A stretch of DNA of 64,000 nt from Diplodia intermedia (Eukaryota; Ascomycota; Dothideomycetes; Botryosphaeriales; Botryosphaeriaceae): positions 1-64,000 of the forward strand of contig JAKEKT010000106.1 in assembly GCA_021495925.1 (NCBI GenBank), in the 5' to 3' direction. How positions within the stretch are numbered: the stretch's first letter is position 1; every line of letters starts with the position of its first letter. Shown in pieces: positions 1 to 10,174 of this stretch. A model generated the notes under the pieces. That model was not told the DNA's origin, did no database searches, and saw nothing but the letters and a program-made list of their open reading frames with translations. A program made the position numbers and the translations under genes.

Positions 1-3000
1 ATCCGGAGGAGTTGAAGGAATGATAGCGACGCGGCATCCCCGACGTAGAGCAGCCTTCCTGTGGGATCCTGGAGCATTCTCATCTGCGAATAGATGACGG
101 CTTCTTCTTCATTGCCACCACCACCACCAGCCCCCCTCAACCCCTCCATCCCCGTCGGCGGCGACGGCGAGAAATCAAAATCCCGCATCAACAACAAATC
201 CGAATCCGCCGCGGCCACGACATCGACGCCATGCCACAACCCCTCCTCGCCAATCACCCCCAGCCCCGCCGCACCACCACCACCACCACCAGCACCACCA
301 GCACCTCCTCCTCCTCCCCCTCCCCCTCCTCCCGCCCCCATCCAGCAGCTCGTGTCGTGTGCGAAATCGCCGGTGTGCTCGAGCATCGAGATGTCCATGG
401 CGCCGGGCGTCGCTGCCATGAAGCCGCCCGCATCGCCGCCGACGGAGGGCGGCGGGTGCGGCGAGCCGAGGGTCGAGCTGGGGTTGGAGGTGCAGGCGGA
501 GGTCGCGGTGGTGGCGGTGGTGGCGGAGGAGGGGGAGGTGAGGGCGGCGAGGGTGGTTGAGGCGAAGGGAGGAGGGGGGAAGAGGCTGAGATGTTGTTGA
601 TGATGATGTTGATGATGATGTTGCTGTTGATGTTGATGCTGTTGTTGTTGCAGCTGGTCCAGCGCCGCCGCCGCCGCCGCCGACGAGGACGAGGGCGAGG
701 ACGACGAGTCCAAAAACGGCGACGACGCCTCCGACTCCGACACCTCCGACGCCGACGACGCCTCCGACGACAACGACGCAGCGGTAGCGACGGTCGTAGC
801 GACGGACGCCTGGCGCCCCCCACCACGCCCACCGCCAACGACAGCCCCAACCCTCCTCTCCAACCCCCTCGCCACATCCCCCGCGCCTCCGTCCCTCCCC
901 CCCGCCTCCCCCAACCGCTCCAGCACCGCCCGCGCCCGCCCCAACACCGCCATCGCCCGCGCCGTCGCCGTCGCCTTCGCACCGCCCGCATGCGCGTACG
1001 CGACCGCGTACCCCGCCGCCACGACCGCCGCGTCCCGCTGCCACCCGCGCACCGCGTGCACGCCGTCCAGCAGCAGCGCGCCGCCGCCGCGGGGGAACAG
1101 GGCCTGGTGCAGGATGTCCGTCAGCGCGGCGGCGTGGGCGAGGGCGGTGGAGGCGGCGGCGTCGGCGAGGGGGGTGGTGCGGGGGGGAGGTGTGGTGGTG
1201 GTGTTGTTGGTTCTGCTTCTGTTGTTGGTGGTCGAGCAGGGGGAGGACGGTGATGGCGATGGGGATGGTGGGGACGATGGGGGCGGGGCGGAGGCGGACG
1301 GTGGCGGGAGTAGGATGAAGGGGCGGTGGAGGGTGAGGGCGAGGTGGTGGTAGTGCAGGGCGAGGAGGAGGCGGTGGCGGCGGAGCCAGGGGGGTGGGGG
1401 GTGGGGTGATGTCGTGGGGGAGGGGGGGAGGAGGTCGAGGTCGAGGTCGAGGTCGAGGGCCGCGTCGTCGTCGTCGTGGGTGTCGGGCGGCAGGGTGAAG
1501 GCGGAGGAGGAGGAGGAGGATGAGACGCCGCCACCACCACCGCGTCTGCGCCGGATCGTCAGCCCCTGCGGCACCTGCGCCGCCCACGCGCCCGCGAGCC
1601 GCGAGCGCGCGCAGTCGGCCAGGAAGCGCGCGCACTTCTCGCGGGCGTACGGCTCGCGGCGGAAGTCGCGCGTGCGCGTCGCGGCGAGGATGTCGGTCGC
1701 CTTGTCGGCGAAGGCCGCGGCGATGGCGCGCGCCGTGTCGACGAGCAGCAGCGCCTGCGAGTGGAACGACAGCCACGTCACGTCGCGGGAGGGCGACATG
1801 TAGCAGGGCCCGAGGGCGTGGGCGACGTCGCGCGAGTCGTTGGGCAGCCGGACGGTCGCCGTCGCCAGGTGCATGAGGTGGGGCCGGCCGAGGGCGATGC
1901 TGGTCGTGCTGTCGAGCATGTACAGCGACCACCATAGCCGCCGGCGGAGCTCCTTTTGCGGCGGCGAGAGGTGGGCCGGCGGCTCGTGGTGGAGGCCGGT
2001 GGCGTGGGCGGTTTGGACCGCGGCGGCCAGGTGGGCGTGCGCCGTGTTGGGCAGGCCGGCGTTGAGGAGATACTGGACGCTGTAGGCGTGGCACTGGACG
2101 GCTGTGATGGATGGTGCGGTGGTGGTGCTTTGCTCCGAGAGGAGCGCGTGGCAGCGCTGGAAGTAGATGCGGCCGGTGAGGCGCGAGTCTTCGACGTCAG
2201 TCTGGCTGCATTGGTTGGGCTCGTTGCCGCCGATCCGGAAGGTGCCATACTGGATGCATAGCGCCAGGACGATGTCCACGAGAGGGGAAGGCTTCCTGAA
2301 GGACACTCCGAGGGACGGCTCGGACCAGAGGGATTCGTAATGTAGCTGGAACTCGGCCTTGTCGACCATGGGGAGCAGCGTATGCTGCTGGGACCAGAAC
2401 AAATCCAATAGGTAGTCTTGCTGCGCTTTGCTCAGCCAGTCGCAGCTGATCTGGTCTTCAAGCGACAAGTAGGCCAGCCCGCCGAACGGGGCTAGTGCTG
2501 AGCTCGAGGCGTCGGCTTGCTCGATATTGTGAAGTGGCTGATGGAGAACGGTGGCCAAGAACAGGTCCAGTTGCTTGGCGAATGCCCGCGAGGAAAACGG
2601 GCCGTGATAGTGGGCATCGCGCAGGACAGAATCGTCCGACAGAGCAACGCCTTGACAAGCGTCTATCCGTGACTCGTAGCACTCCAAGGTGTCGTCCATG
2701 CGGGAACATGGCTTGTTCGGAGTCAAGGGCGGAGTGGGACTCTCGCCTTTCAGCCGGCGCTCAAGGTCCCTGATCTGGGCGCGTAGCCGCTCGACTTCTC
2801 TGCATGAAGAACAGTCAGTTTGTTGTGGAGCGGTAGAGAATCCTGATAATGTACTTGGTCGCGGATGCCAGGCTCCGAAACTCGTTCAGGCCGTCGTTGC
2901 TACATCGGCGGCCGATCTGCTTGCAGTTGTGGCACGGCCTGCTGCTGTCACATTTGACCCTGTTGAGGCGGCACCAGTCACACGCACGGTGGACCTGGCT

Positions 3001-3081
3001 TCTCTTGGGGCGCGGTGCTGGGGATGTGGCGTCCTTGTGTGACGACGGGCGCGGAGAGACGCCCACAAAAGTGGTGAACAT
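1..3081 (-). CDS. Zn2Cys6 fungal transcription factor, C-terminus cut by window edge
   Basis: Nuclear DNA-binding regulator. Exon 1 is 3081-2855, the intron 2854-2800 (GT-AG, 55 bp), and exon 2 runs from 2799 to base 1 without a stop, about 1008 residues so far. The zinc cluster is C-x2-C-x6-C-x5-C-x2-C-x6-C at residues 34-60 (counted from Met at 3081), followed across the splice by a short coiled-coil linker (EVERLRAQIRDLERRL). The middle (about 1700-2400) reads as the fungal-specific regulatory domain, including the pattern ELRRRLWWSLYMLDSTTSIA. The distal half is low complexity: poly-Asp/Leu, Pro-rich, a Gln/His tract near 600-660 and a Gly run near 270-310. The last readable segment (DPTGRLLYVGDAASLSFLQL) is a motif often seen near the C-terminus of such regulators. 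An upstream in-frame ATG at 3180 would add 33 residues; I prefer 3081 because the extension has no recognisable content. The target pathway is unknown. Confidence 0.85.
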
Positions 3082-6054
3082 GGTGAAGTCGGAGAAATGA
3101 GAGTGACCAGCGGTGGGAACAGGGTCGCAGCTGCTGCCCCAAATAAAACCTGAGTGCCAGGCTGGGTGTGACTTGCGCATCGGAGCGGCAAGGTACGGGC
3201 ATGACTAAGGCTGTGCGGTTTCCAGGGTCTACAAAACTTGCCGATGGGTGGGTCGGGCAGATAACGGGAGGCGGAGTGCACGACGGGTAGGCTATTGACG
3301 GCGAGGCGGGATCGACGAGGCTCTTGACGTCCTGCGTACGGCCAGGCCAGGATATGAGCCCAGCCGCGGGCAGCGGGATCGGAGCGGGAAGGCTTGGGAC
3401 ATGACTTGGGAGATTGACGAACGGTACGGCCCACGCTGTAGGGTGCCACAGTGCTTGTGTCGATCCTTAACCGCGGCCTCCATATAGGTCAGCTGCGGGA
3501 TACGAGGCAATCTAAGCAGGCTCGACGCGCCGCCAAGGGGGTATGGAGGTCCAAGGCGATCGTCGGGCGCGGCAGACGTTGGACGAGAGGCGAAGGCCGA
3601 CGGTGTAGGGCGGGAGCTGGTCCGCTTTTCCGACCGCCCAGACGCCGCAGTTGCCGAGCGTGCAAGGCTTAATGGCACTCGCTCTGCCTTCGCATGCCTG
3701 CACGTCGAGTCAGCAAGGCTGTTGTCGTTGGTTGTTCGCCAGTCGGTCCGATCGTCCGACCCTCTCGCTCAGCCCCCTGATCTGATGAACCTCCTCACCT
3801 CCTCGAGTCACTTCTCTTCTCTCCGCCGGAGCACCTGGCTGACCACCATCGCTCCACTCTCCCCCGCGAGTGGGCGGGCCGTCTTTGGAAATCGCCTCCT
3901 ATCGGAACGGCTGGAGATGGCCCAGTCTCGTAAGCCCCCAGCTGTTTCGGCTGCCGCTTCCACCCATCCTCATCCCTCTTGGCAGTCGTATCCAAGCAGA
4001 CTGAACATGTTGAGTCTCGCAAGCGGAGCCGCAGCGAACACGTGCCGAGCCCAATGAGCTTCCCCTCGTGTCTGTCTCCTGGAAGAAGGCCGCGGGCAAC
4101 GGAATGCCTGATGGAGGCTGAGCCGAGAGCATCGCCCTATCTGGTAGGAGGCGGTGTTGGTCCGTTGTCAAATCTGCGGGGGGACTCAGGGACACGACAG
4201 ATGCCGACGCCCTATACCAGCGTGCAGCCAAGTCGGCTCGAATAAGTGTTGAGAGATTGGTCAACCCAATCATTGATACAACAATTCCTCCGCCGGTCGC
4301 CGTCACCGAAAGGTGGCATAGCCGCTTCAAGCTCATTCACACCTTATTGTCCCGCCCTGCACACCCGCACGCGCATGAAGATGGCCCGTGGGCCCCTTCC
4401 AAGAGGCGGTGCGACCCGCCCTCCCGACTCATAGTCAGTCGCCGAACCCGCCCTGGGCTGAGCCCGGTGCGAGAGGAGGTCCGGCAAGCGGCAATGTCGA
4501 GTACCGACAGCGGGAACTCCGGGAGCGTTTTATACGTGGTGCTTCGCCCGCTGCTCGACGATTCGTGCTGGAACCTCAGGTACACAACGGTTCGCGACGG
4601 CACTGGGCTTGCTCATTTATGCGGTAGCACTAAGCGAGGCGGAAACGCGCAGATCGCACTCGACTAATGCCGGGTATCGCCGCCGGCAAGGGGGGTGTTT
4701 CTCCGGGCTGGCCCTAGTTACGCCGTAGGAAGTGCTAGCCGAGAGAAGGTGTTGTTGGTTCCCTCTGCTCCAACGGCATTGCCGCAGCTCCCCCATACGC
4801 GAGCGTCTGGAGTGAAATGCTCGTGGCAGAGGGGTTGGAGTGCAATAGTGGGCCGAAAAAGTCTGACACTTCTGATAATAACCGGTATCGGCTTACGGCG
4901 CAGCTGCTATAGTTCCAACCTCTCAGCCTACCAATTGTCTGATTATTGCGTCAGAGAAGCAGAGAAGCCATCGCATCGAAGATCGAAAGAAAAAAAAAAT
5001 TGTTTCTTATCGCCAGTCTTGGCAGCTTGAGCCAAGAAGCCGATGTGCGACGGATTCTGCCCTCGTAGGAAATGTGCGTCATGCGCATCAATCTCACGGC
5101 GTACTTGGCGTCTTGGACGCGCGGCGTCGCGGCGAGTACAATAAAAAAAAAAAGAGGGCGCAGTCGACTAGACGGTTCCTTGATTGCTGTCTGGCCGAGA
5201 ATTGCACCTACAAGCTCCCTCTTCTGCGGGATCAGTTCGGACGCTTCGGAGAGCTTCGACTCCCATCGTGCAGCTCGGCTCATTTACCGCATGCGATGGG
5301 CCGGCAACGGCGGAGGATCGAGCGCGAATGTCTCGGCGTTTGCGCAGTGGTGTTCACTCCTTCGAGGCATCGCAATTAACGATGGCGCAACATTTCATGG
5401 ACCGGTGTCGCAGGGAGAACACGACACTTCGGCCGACAAGAACACGGCGCGGGAAATGACCATGGCCAAGGACCCGCTCAAGGGAGAGCAAAGCTTCGGA
5501 CATGTCCATATGCAGTGCATGGTTTTGGACAGAATGCGAGAAAGCACACCCAGTAAGCGAGCTGCAGGTAAAGGTTGGACGTGTCGCGAACGTGCGCGCA
5601 TTCGTATTTGACCAAAAAGAAGGGAACGGCGACCACCGACCCTCTTCGCCGGGCTCGCATCAACAGCCTCGGTGGTTGAGAACGAAGAGCTACTGTCCGT
5701 GGTCCATTGCAACCAGTGCTGACGGCGTGGAATAGCTACGGTCGAAATAAGGTTTAGTGAGCCGCGCGGGTAATCGCGGGTACGATGAAAGCATACCTCA
5801 ATGCCGGGTCACCCACACTTCATCAACCGATCGCTGTGCCGACACATCCGAGAGACGATTCCGTCTCGGCCAAGAGTTCCTCCCAACTATTCTCAGTAGA
5901 GATGGCGACTGTCAGTGGAGGGAGACCTGGCACTGTCAACAGCCAGCTCATCGACCGGTTAAAAGAAGGGAAACCACGTACAGAAGATTACTTTGGCACA
6001 GCTGTACCTGCCCCGTCTGAGCGAAGCATGGAGAGTGTTGATAAAGCTAATTAT

Positions 6055-6066
6055 CCCTAACCCTAA
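6055..6066. repeat. two-unit telomere-like repeat (CCCTAA)2
   Basis: Two head-to-tail CCCTAA units, the usual fungal telomere unit read on the C-strand. Six bases later the 130-bp tandem duplication begins. Two units can arise by chance, so this is only suggestive of an interstitial telomere remnant. Confidence 0.5.
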
Positions 6067-6071
6067 GCCGT

Positions 6072-6331
6072 AGGGCATCCCTCGAGATCAACACGGCCAC
6101 CTCGTCCCATCTGTAAAACCGCTGTTGTCGCATCGTACGCTCTCGAAATGCATAAATTCATGGAACACATTTGCTCCTTGGAATGCGCGGCCGATGGTCG
6201 TAGGACATCCCTCGAGATCAACACGACCACCTCGTCCCGTCTGCAAAACCGCTGTTGTCGCATCGTACGCTCTCGAAGTGCATGAATTCGTGGTAAACGT
6301 TTGCACCTTGGAACGCGCGGCCAACGGTATC
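6072..6331. repeat. 130-bp tandem duplication
   Basis: Copy 1 is 6072-6201 and copy 2 is 6202-6331, with the same order of words (CATCCCTCGAGATCAACACG, then CCGCTGTTGTCGCATCGTAC). The copies differ at roughly a dozen positions over most of their length; nearly all are G/A or C/T transitions, with a little slippage at the 3' edge. No open frame with a recognisable product covers both copies. Confidence 0.85.
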
Positions 6332-7453
6332 GGTGTTGATTGGGTTCGCGATTGCGCCGCAGTCGTTGGCCAGGTACTAGTCGGCACTCCGACGCTGGAA
6401 GGCAAAAGTGCATGCCTGGCTTCTTGTGAGGAGTGGGCAGGTAGTGGCGGCGGCGGCGACCGCTCCTCTTCCGTTGACTTGGACGACTTCGGCGATAGCT
6501 GTGATTGTGTTTAGCGAAAGGGGAGTAGAGGCACGGTGATGCGCAAGACTTGCCTTGTCGGGAGCTCGGATACGCCTACGATACGCGTACAGGCAAGCGA
6601 ATGCATGCACACATCCTAGCTGTATCGAACTTCCTCCCCTGAATAACAACTCCTCAGGTGTTATAGTAAAAGTTTGCAGGGAGGTGGGAAACACCTTGAC
6701 ACTGCTGGCCTCTCGAATGCTCTACAACCGGACCGCTTATATACACGACCGCCAAGCATACACGTGAGCACGTAGCATGGAGGACGAAGAGGCCGAGGTG
6801 GGACGAGGCGAGGCGACGGCCCGTGTGGGCTGATTATTGCATAACGGGTACTTGCATATAGTGCGTACAGGGAGGGGGTTGATACAGGTCAGTGCCACGG
6901 CGCGAAGTCGCTTGCTCCGGAAATGGACGGAACACAGGCTTGTGACATGACACAAGTTGCTAGTGTTCTTGTTCAGATGATTTGTGACCGTCGTGTTGGC
7001 ATTCGGCTGCAGAATGGTGCTGTAGACTGACAAAAAGGTGGAGAGAAAGCCGTTGTGTTGCAATATAAGGGAGGTTACCGAGTACTGCATTCAAGTGCAG
7101 TCGGCTGTGCTTTTCTGCAACACGTTGTCAACTCCGACCCTGTTACATCACACAAAACATCAGCAGACCCTTTTCCGTACGGTCCGTAGGCATCTACTGG
7201 AGGTGCTGTAGGCCGACGAAACGGTAGCGGAGAAAGCTCGTGCTGCGGCTTGTTGCATCTCAACACGTATACCTAAACCTACGATTCAATAAACCAATGA
7301 CTCCCTACCCATAGAATCCGCGACCGCCACATCAGCATCATCTGCACAAAGCCGTTTCATGTCGACCGGAAACCAAAAAAAAAAAAGGCCAGCAAGAAAG
7401 GCTAGCATCTCGACACGCATGCCCACCACCACCCATCCACCCCATCCCTCTAC

Positions 7454-10174
7454 CTACCACGTCTCGCCCGGCTCCGGCACGAACAAGCCATTCTTCCTCC
7501 TCTCCAGGGCCCACTTCTCGCACCACGCCTTCATGCGCTCCCTGCTCTTGGCGCTGCCGACGTTGACGGTGGGGACGACCTTGTCGATGCGCAGCGCGCA
7601 GCAGAACATGGTCAGCTCGCGGAAGCTGCTGTGCTCGCTGTACGGCACGGCGAAGCTGCTGGCGCGCGCGGTGCTGCCGCGCTGGGGGACGAGGTCGCGC
7701 ATCGCGAAGCCGCTCTTCCAGGCGGCCGAGTGCAGCACCGCCTGCACCGGGGGCGACTCGGTGAAGCGCGAGTTGGGCGGCCGGTAGTTCCAGCCCGTGG
7801 GCCGGAAGCCGACGGCGCGCGCGAACGTGTCGCGGTAGTCCTTGAGGTAGTCGTCGAGCGTCTCGGCGCGGATCTCGAAGAGCGGCGTCATGTGCACCTG
7901 GGCCGCGCGGGGGTCGGCCGTCAGCCGCTCGTCCAGCTCCGCGTCTTCGAGTGCCTTGCAGATGCGCATCTTGCCCGGTGGCGCGAAGATCTTGCTGTTC
8001 ATGGCCTTTGCGATGCCTAGACACACGCGCTCCTTCCCGATGCTGTATGTCCCGACGACCACGAGGAGCTTGCCTCGACTCTTCGTTCCCCTGGAGAGCT
8101 TCATGGCATCGACGTCTTCATCGTTTTCTTCCTCCTTGACTACATCCGAGTTTTTGCGAACAAAGTTGGCCATCCCTTTCCCGGCTCGCTCGCGCTTCAT
8201 CTGCTCCCAGCCATCCGTCTCATCCGCTCGAACCTTGTTGAGGCTCACACACATATCGGCGCACGCTTGAATGACTTCTGTTTGGCTGGGAAATGCGTAC
8301 TTCGGGTTGAGGTAGGTGGTGTCCAGATAGCAGACGTCGATTTTCTGCTGTCTCGTCTTGCCAGAAACAGCATCCAACACATCGGGTCGAAGGAGTGGAT
8401 GTTCAATGTGTGCCCGACATGCTCTAAAATCGCCACAGTGGAGTACACGTTGCATTCTCGGGTTCTTGCCTTTGCCGATGGGCTTTTCGAATAGGAAGAG
8501 TGAACTGCCAGGACAGTGATTTGCTGGTATCATGGTGACCGTCACACCGCCTGTTCCTGGAACTTCAGTCGCCTCCTCCCACTCGAGACCAACAACAAAC
8601 TTTGTATCTACTCGTAACTGTTGACGAACAAGATTCGCTGTGACACGGCTGCAGTAGATTGGACCATGGCGCCAGTTGGCAGTGAGACCGATGTAGTGGT
8701 CGCTGTGAAAGTGACTAAGGAAGTAGGCTTCGCAGCCTTGTACGGCTCCATAACGGAATGCGTCGACGCAGATGGAGAAACCTGGCAGGATTTTGTAAAA
8801 GGGACAGGTACGCTGGTAGGATGGCTTGCCACGAGACGAGTTTTCCGCTGCTGCAGCGTTCGCCCAAGCAGAATCTTCTGCATGACCAGACATGAGCTTA
8901 GCAAAGGCAGAAGAGGAGCTTCCCTCGGGCGCTCCCAGCGAGAATGGGTTTGCTTGACCGGGTTTTGCTGGTCTCGCAGGCTGTTGAAATCGTTTTGCAC
9001 CATTGATTATGGTGGGGGGTGTGACGCTAGCGGAGTCTTTGGCTGATGGAAGTGCGGTCGGCTTGCCGTCCAGACAGTTGTTCACGTGTATTGCGGCGTC
9101 TTGGTCCGAGGCCCCTTCAAGACTCAGGCTGCAAATCGGACAAGTTGGGGCGTCTGAGATAAGCGTCGTGTCGTTTGCTTCATCCGCAAGTCCCAGCTTC
9201 ACACCGCCTGCAAATTCCAATCCCGTGTCGCCAGAATCAGCTTCTAGGTCGGCGTCTTCCAAACCGAGCTTTCGTTGCTCCTGCATCCATCGTCTCTCCT
9301 CATCCCCGAACTCTTCCTCGTCTTCGAACTCGTCGAAATTGCCAAGTTCCTCGAATTCATCAAATCCCTCATTTCCGAAAAAGCTGGTAGGTTCTCGTTT
9401 TAGTGGCGGGACTCCTGGATGCTCATGATCAGATTCTTCACCAACCTCTTCATTGGCGGGCTGAGGGATATCCGCATCTGCTGGAGGCCTTTCATTGTTC
9501 TTCTCTTCGCCTTGGTGAGCCTGCAACTGGGAGGGTATTTTTTGGAGCACGGGGTCTTCTTCTCCTTCGCTGTCGGAATCTTCCAAGAACGGTCCAGAAG
9601 GACGCTTGACTGCAGAAGACGGTCTACCGAGGCTCGACGGCGGCGACGTCCGCCGGCCCTTTGGCTCATCCGCGTCCAAACTGACCCTCCTCTTCTTCAC
9701 GCTGCCACCGTCCTCATTGAACCGTGAAGCTTCCGGCGCATCCTCGTGGAAAGGTTCTTCGTCACCCCACCCAACAACATCGTCCCGACCTTGCTCATTG
9801 TGTGCACTGCCGCACTTCCCTCTACTTTCCAGGAACAAGCCAGGTTCCATATGCTGTGGGGAATCTGTCTTCTTGAAGAAAGTGAGGATACTCGCATTCG
9901 GCTGAGCTTTCGGTCTCGAGGTAGCCGACTTCCCGGTACTCTTGGTGAAATCAAGCCGCGTCTGCTTCGGCTTCGGCTTAGATTTGGGAGTCGAGGATGG
10001 GCGCGAGGTGCGAGAAGGCATTGCCTTTGTAGCCATGGCGGCGGTTGCTGGCTTTGGAGTGGAAGTGGAGGTGGAGGTGGAGCGGGAAGGTGGTGGCGAT
10101 GGGCGGCGGCCGACGGATGGAGCGAGTCGTTGAGAAGTAGGGAGACGTGCGTTTTCGCGAGGGTTTCGAAACAT
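7454..10174 (-). CDS. pso2: DNA interstrand-crosslink repair nuclease Pso2/Snm1
   Basis: Nuclear 5' exonuclease of the metallo-beta-lactamase/beta-CASP family, acting on interstrand crosslinks. Single exon. The frame is open to 10327, but I start at Met 10174 (MFRNPRENARLP), giving 906 residues; the extra upstream residues look non-coding. A basic, disordered N-terminus carries QTRLDFTK and SILTFFKK, both resembling PCNA-binding motifs. A UBZ4-like finger (CPIC...H...C) lies near 9060-9145. The catalytic core has the HFHSDH metal motif at about 8697-8714, NHCPGSS, HCGDFRA, the beta-CASP motif GTYSIGKERV and PYSEHSSFREL near the C-terminus. All signature metal ligands appear present, so I expect an active enzyme. 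It is divergent from the phosphate-type transporter across 2.8 kb. Confidence 0.93.
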   Translation of the reverse strand: MFRNPRENARLPTSQRLAPSVGRRPSPPPSRSTSTSTSTPKPATAAMATKAMPSRTSRPSSTPKSKPKPKQTRLDFTKSTGKSATSRPKAQPNASILTFFKKTDSPQHMEPGLFLESRGKCGSAHNEQGRDDVVGWGDEEPFHEDAPEASRFNEDGGSVKKRRVSLDADEPKGRRTSPPSSLGRPSSAVKRPSGPFLEDSDSEGEEDPVLQKIPSQLQAHQGEEKNNERPPADADIPQPANEEVGEESDHEHPGVPPLKREPTSFFGNEGFDEFEELGNFDEFEDEEEFGDEERRWMQEQRKLGLEDADLEADSGDTGLEFAGGVKLGLADEANDTTLISDAPTCPICSLSLEGASDQDAAIHVNNCLDGKPTALPSAKDSASVTPPTIINGAKRFQQPARPAKPGQANPFSLGAPEGSSSSAFAKLMSGHAEDSAWANAAAAENSSRGKPSYQRTCPFYKILPGFSICVDAFRYGAVQGCEAYFLSHFHSDHYIGLTANWRHGPIYCSRVTANLVRQQLRVDTKFVVGLEWEEATEVPGTGGVTVTMIPANHCPGSSLFLFEKPIGKGKNPRMQRVLHCGDFRACRAHIEHPLLRPDVLDAVSGKTRQQKIDVCYLDTTYLNPKYAFPSQTEVIQACADMCVSLNKVRADETDGWEQMKRERAGKGMANFVRKNSDVVKEEENDEDVDAMKLSRGTKSRGKLLVVVGTYSIGKERVCLGIAKAMNSKIFAPPGKMRICKALEDAELDERLTADPRAAQVHMTPLFEIRAETLDDYLKDYRDTFARAVGFRPTGWNYRPPNSRFTESPPVQAVLHSAAWKSGFAMRDLVPQRGSTARASSFAVPYSEHSSFRELTMFCCALRIDKVVPTVNVGSAKSRERMKAWCEKWALERRKNGLFVPEPGETW

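Larger units (their letters stand above)
3082..7453. other. gene-poor intergenic region
   Basis: About 4.4 kb between the Zn2Cys6 gene and the pso2 3' end. Open frames here are short, overlap on both strands and show no domain I recognise. Structure I do see is a (CCCTAA)2 motif at 6055-6066 and a 130-bp tandem duplication at 6072-6331, listed separately. Otherwise only short poly-A runs (for example near 4988 and 5142). Confidence 0.6.

Noticed and set aside
175..2094. A 639-codon minus-strand open frame
   Set aside because: Same strand as the Zn2Cys6 gene but one frame off. The in-register frame carries the regulatory-domain motifs and continues to base 1, whereas this one gives Arg/Pro/Gly-rich noise.
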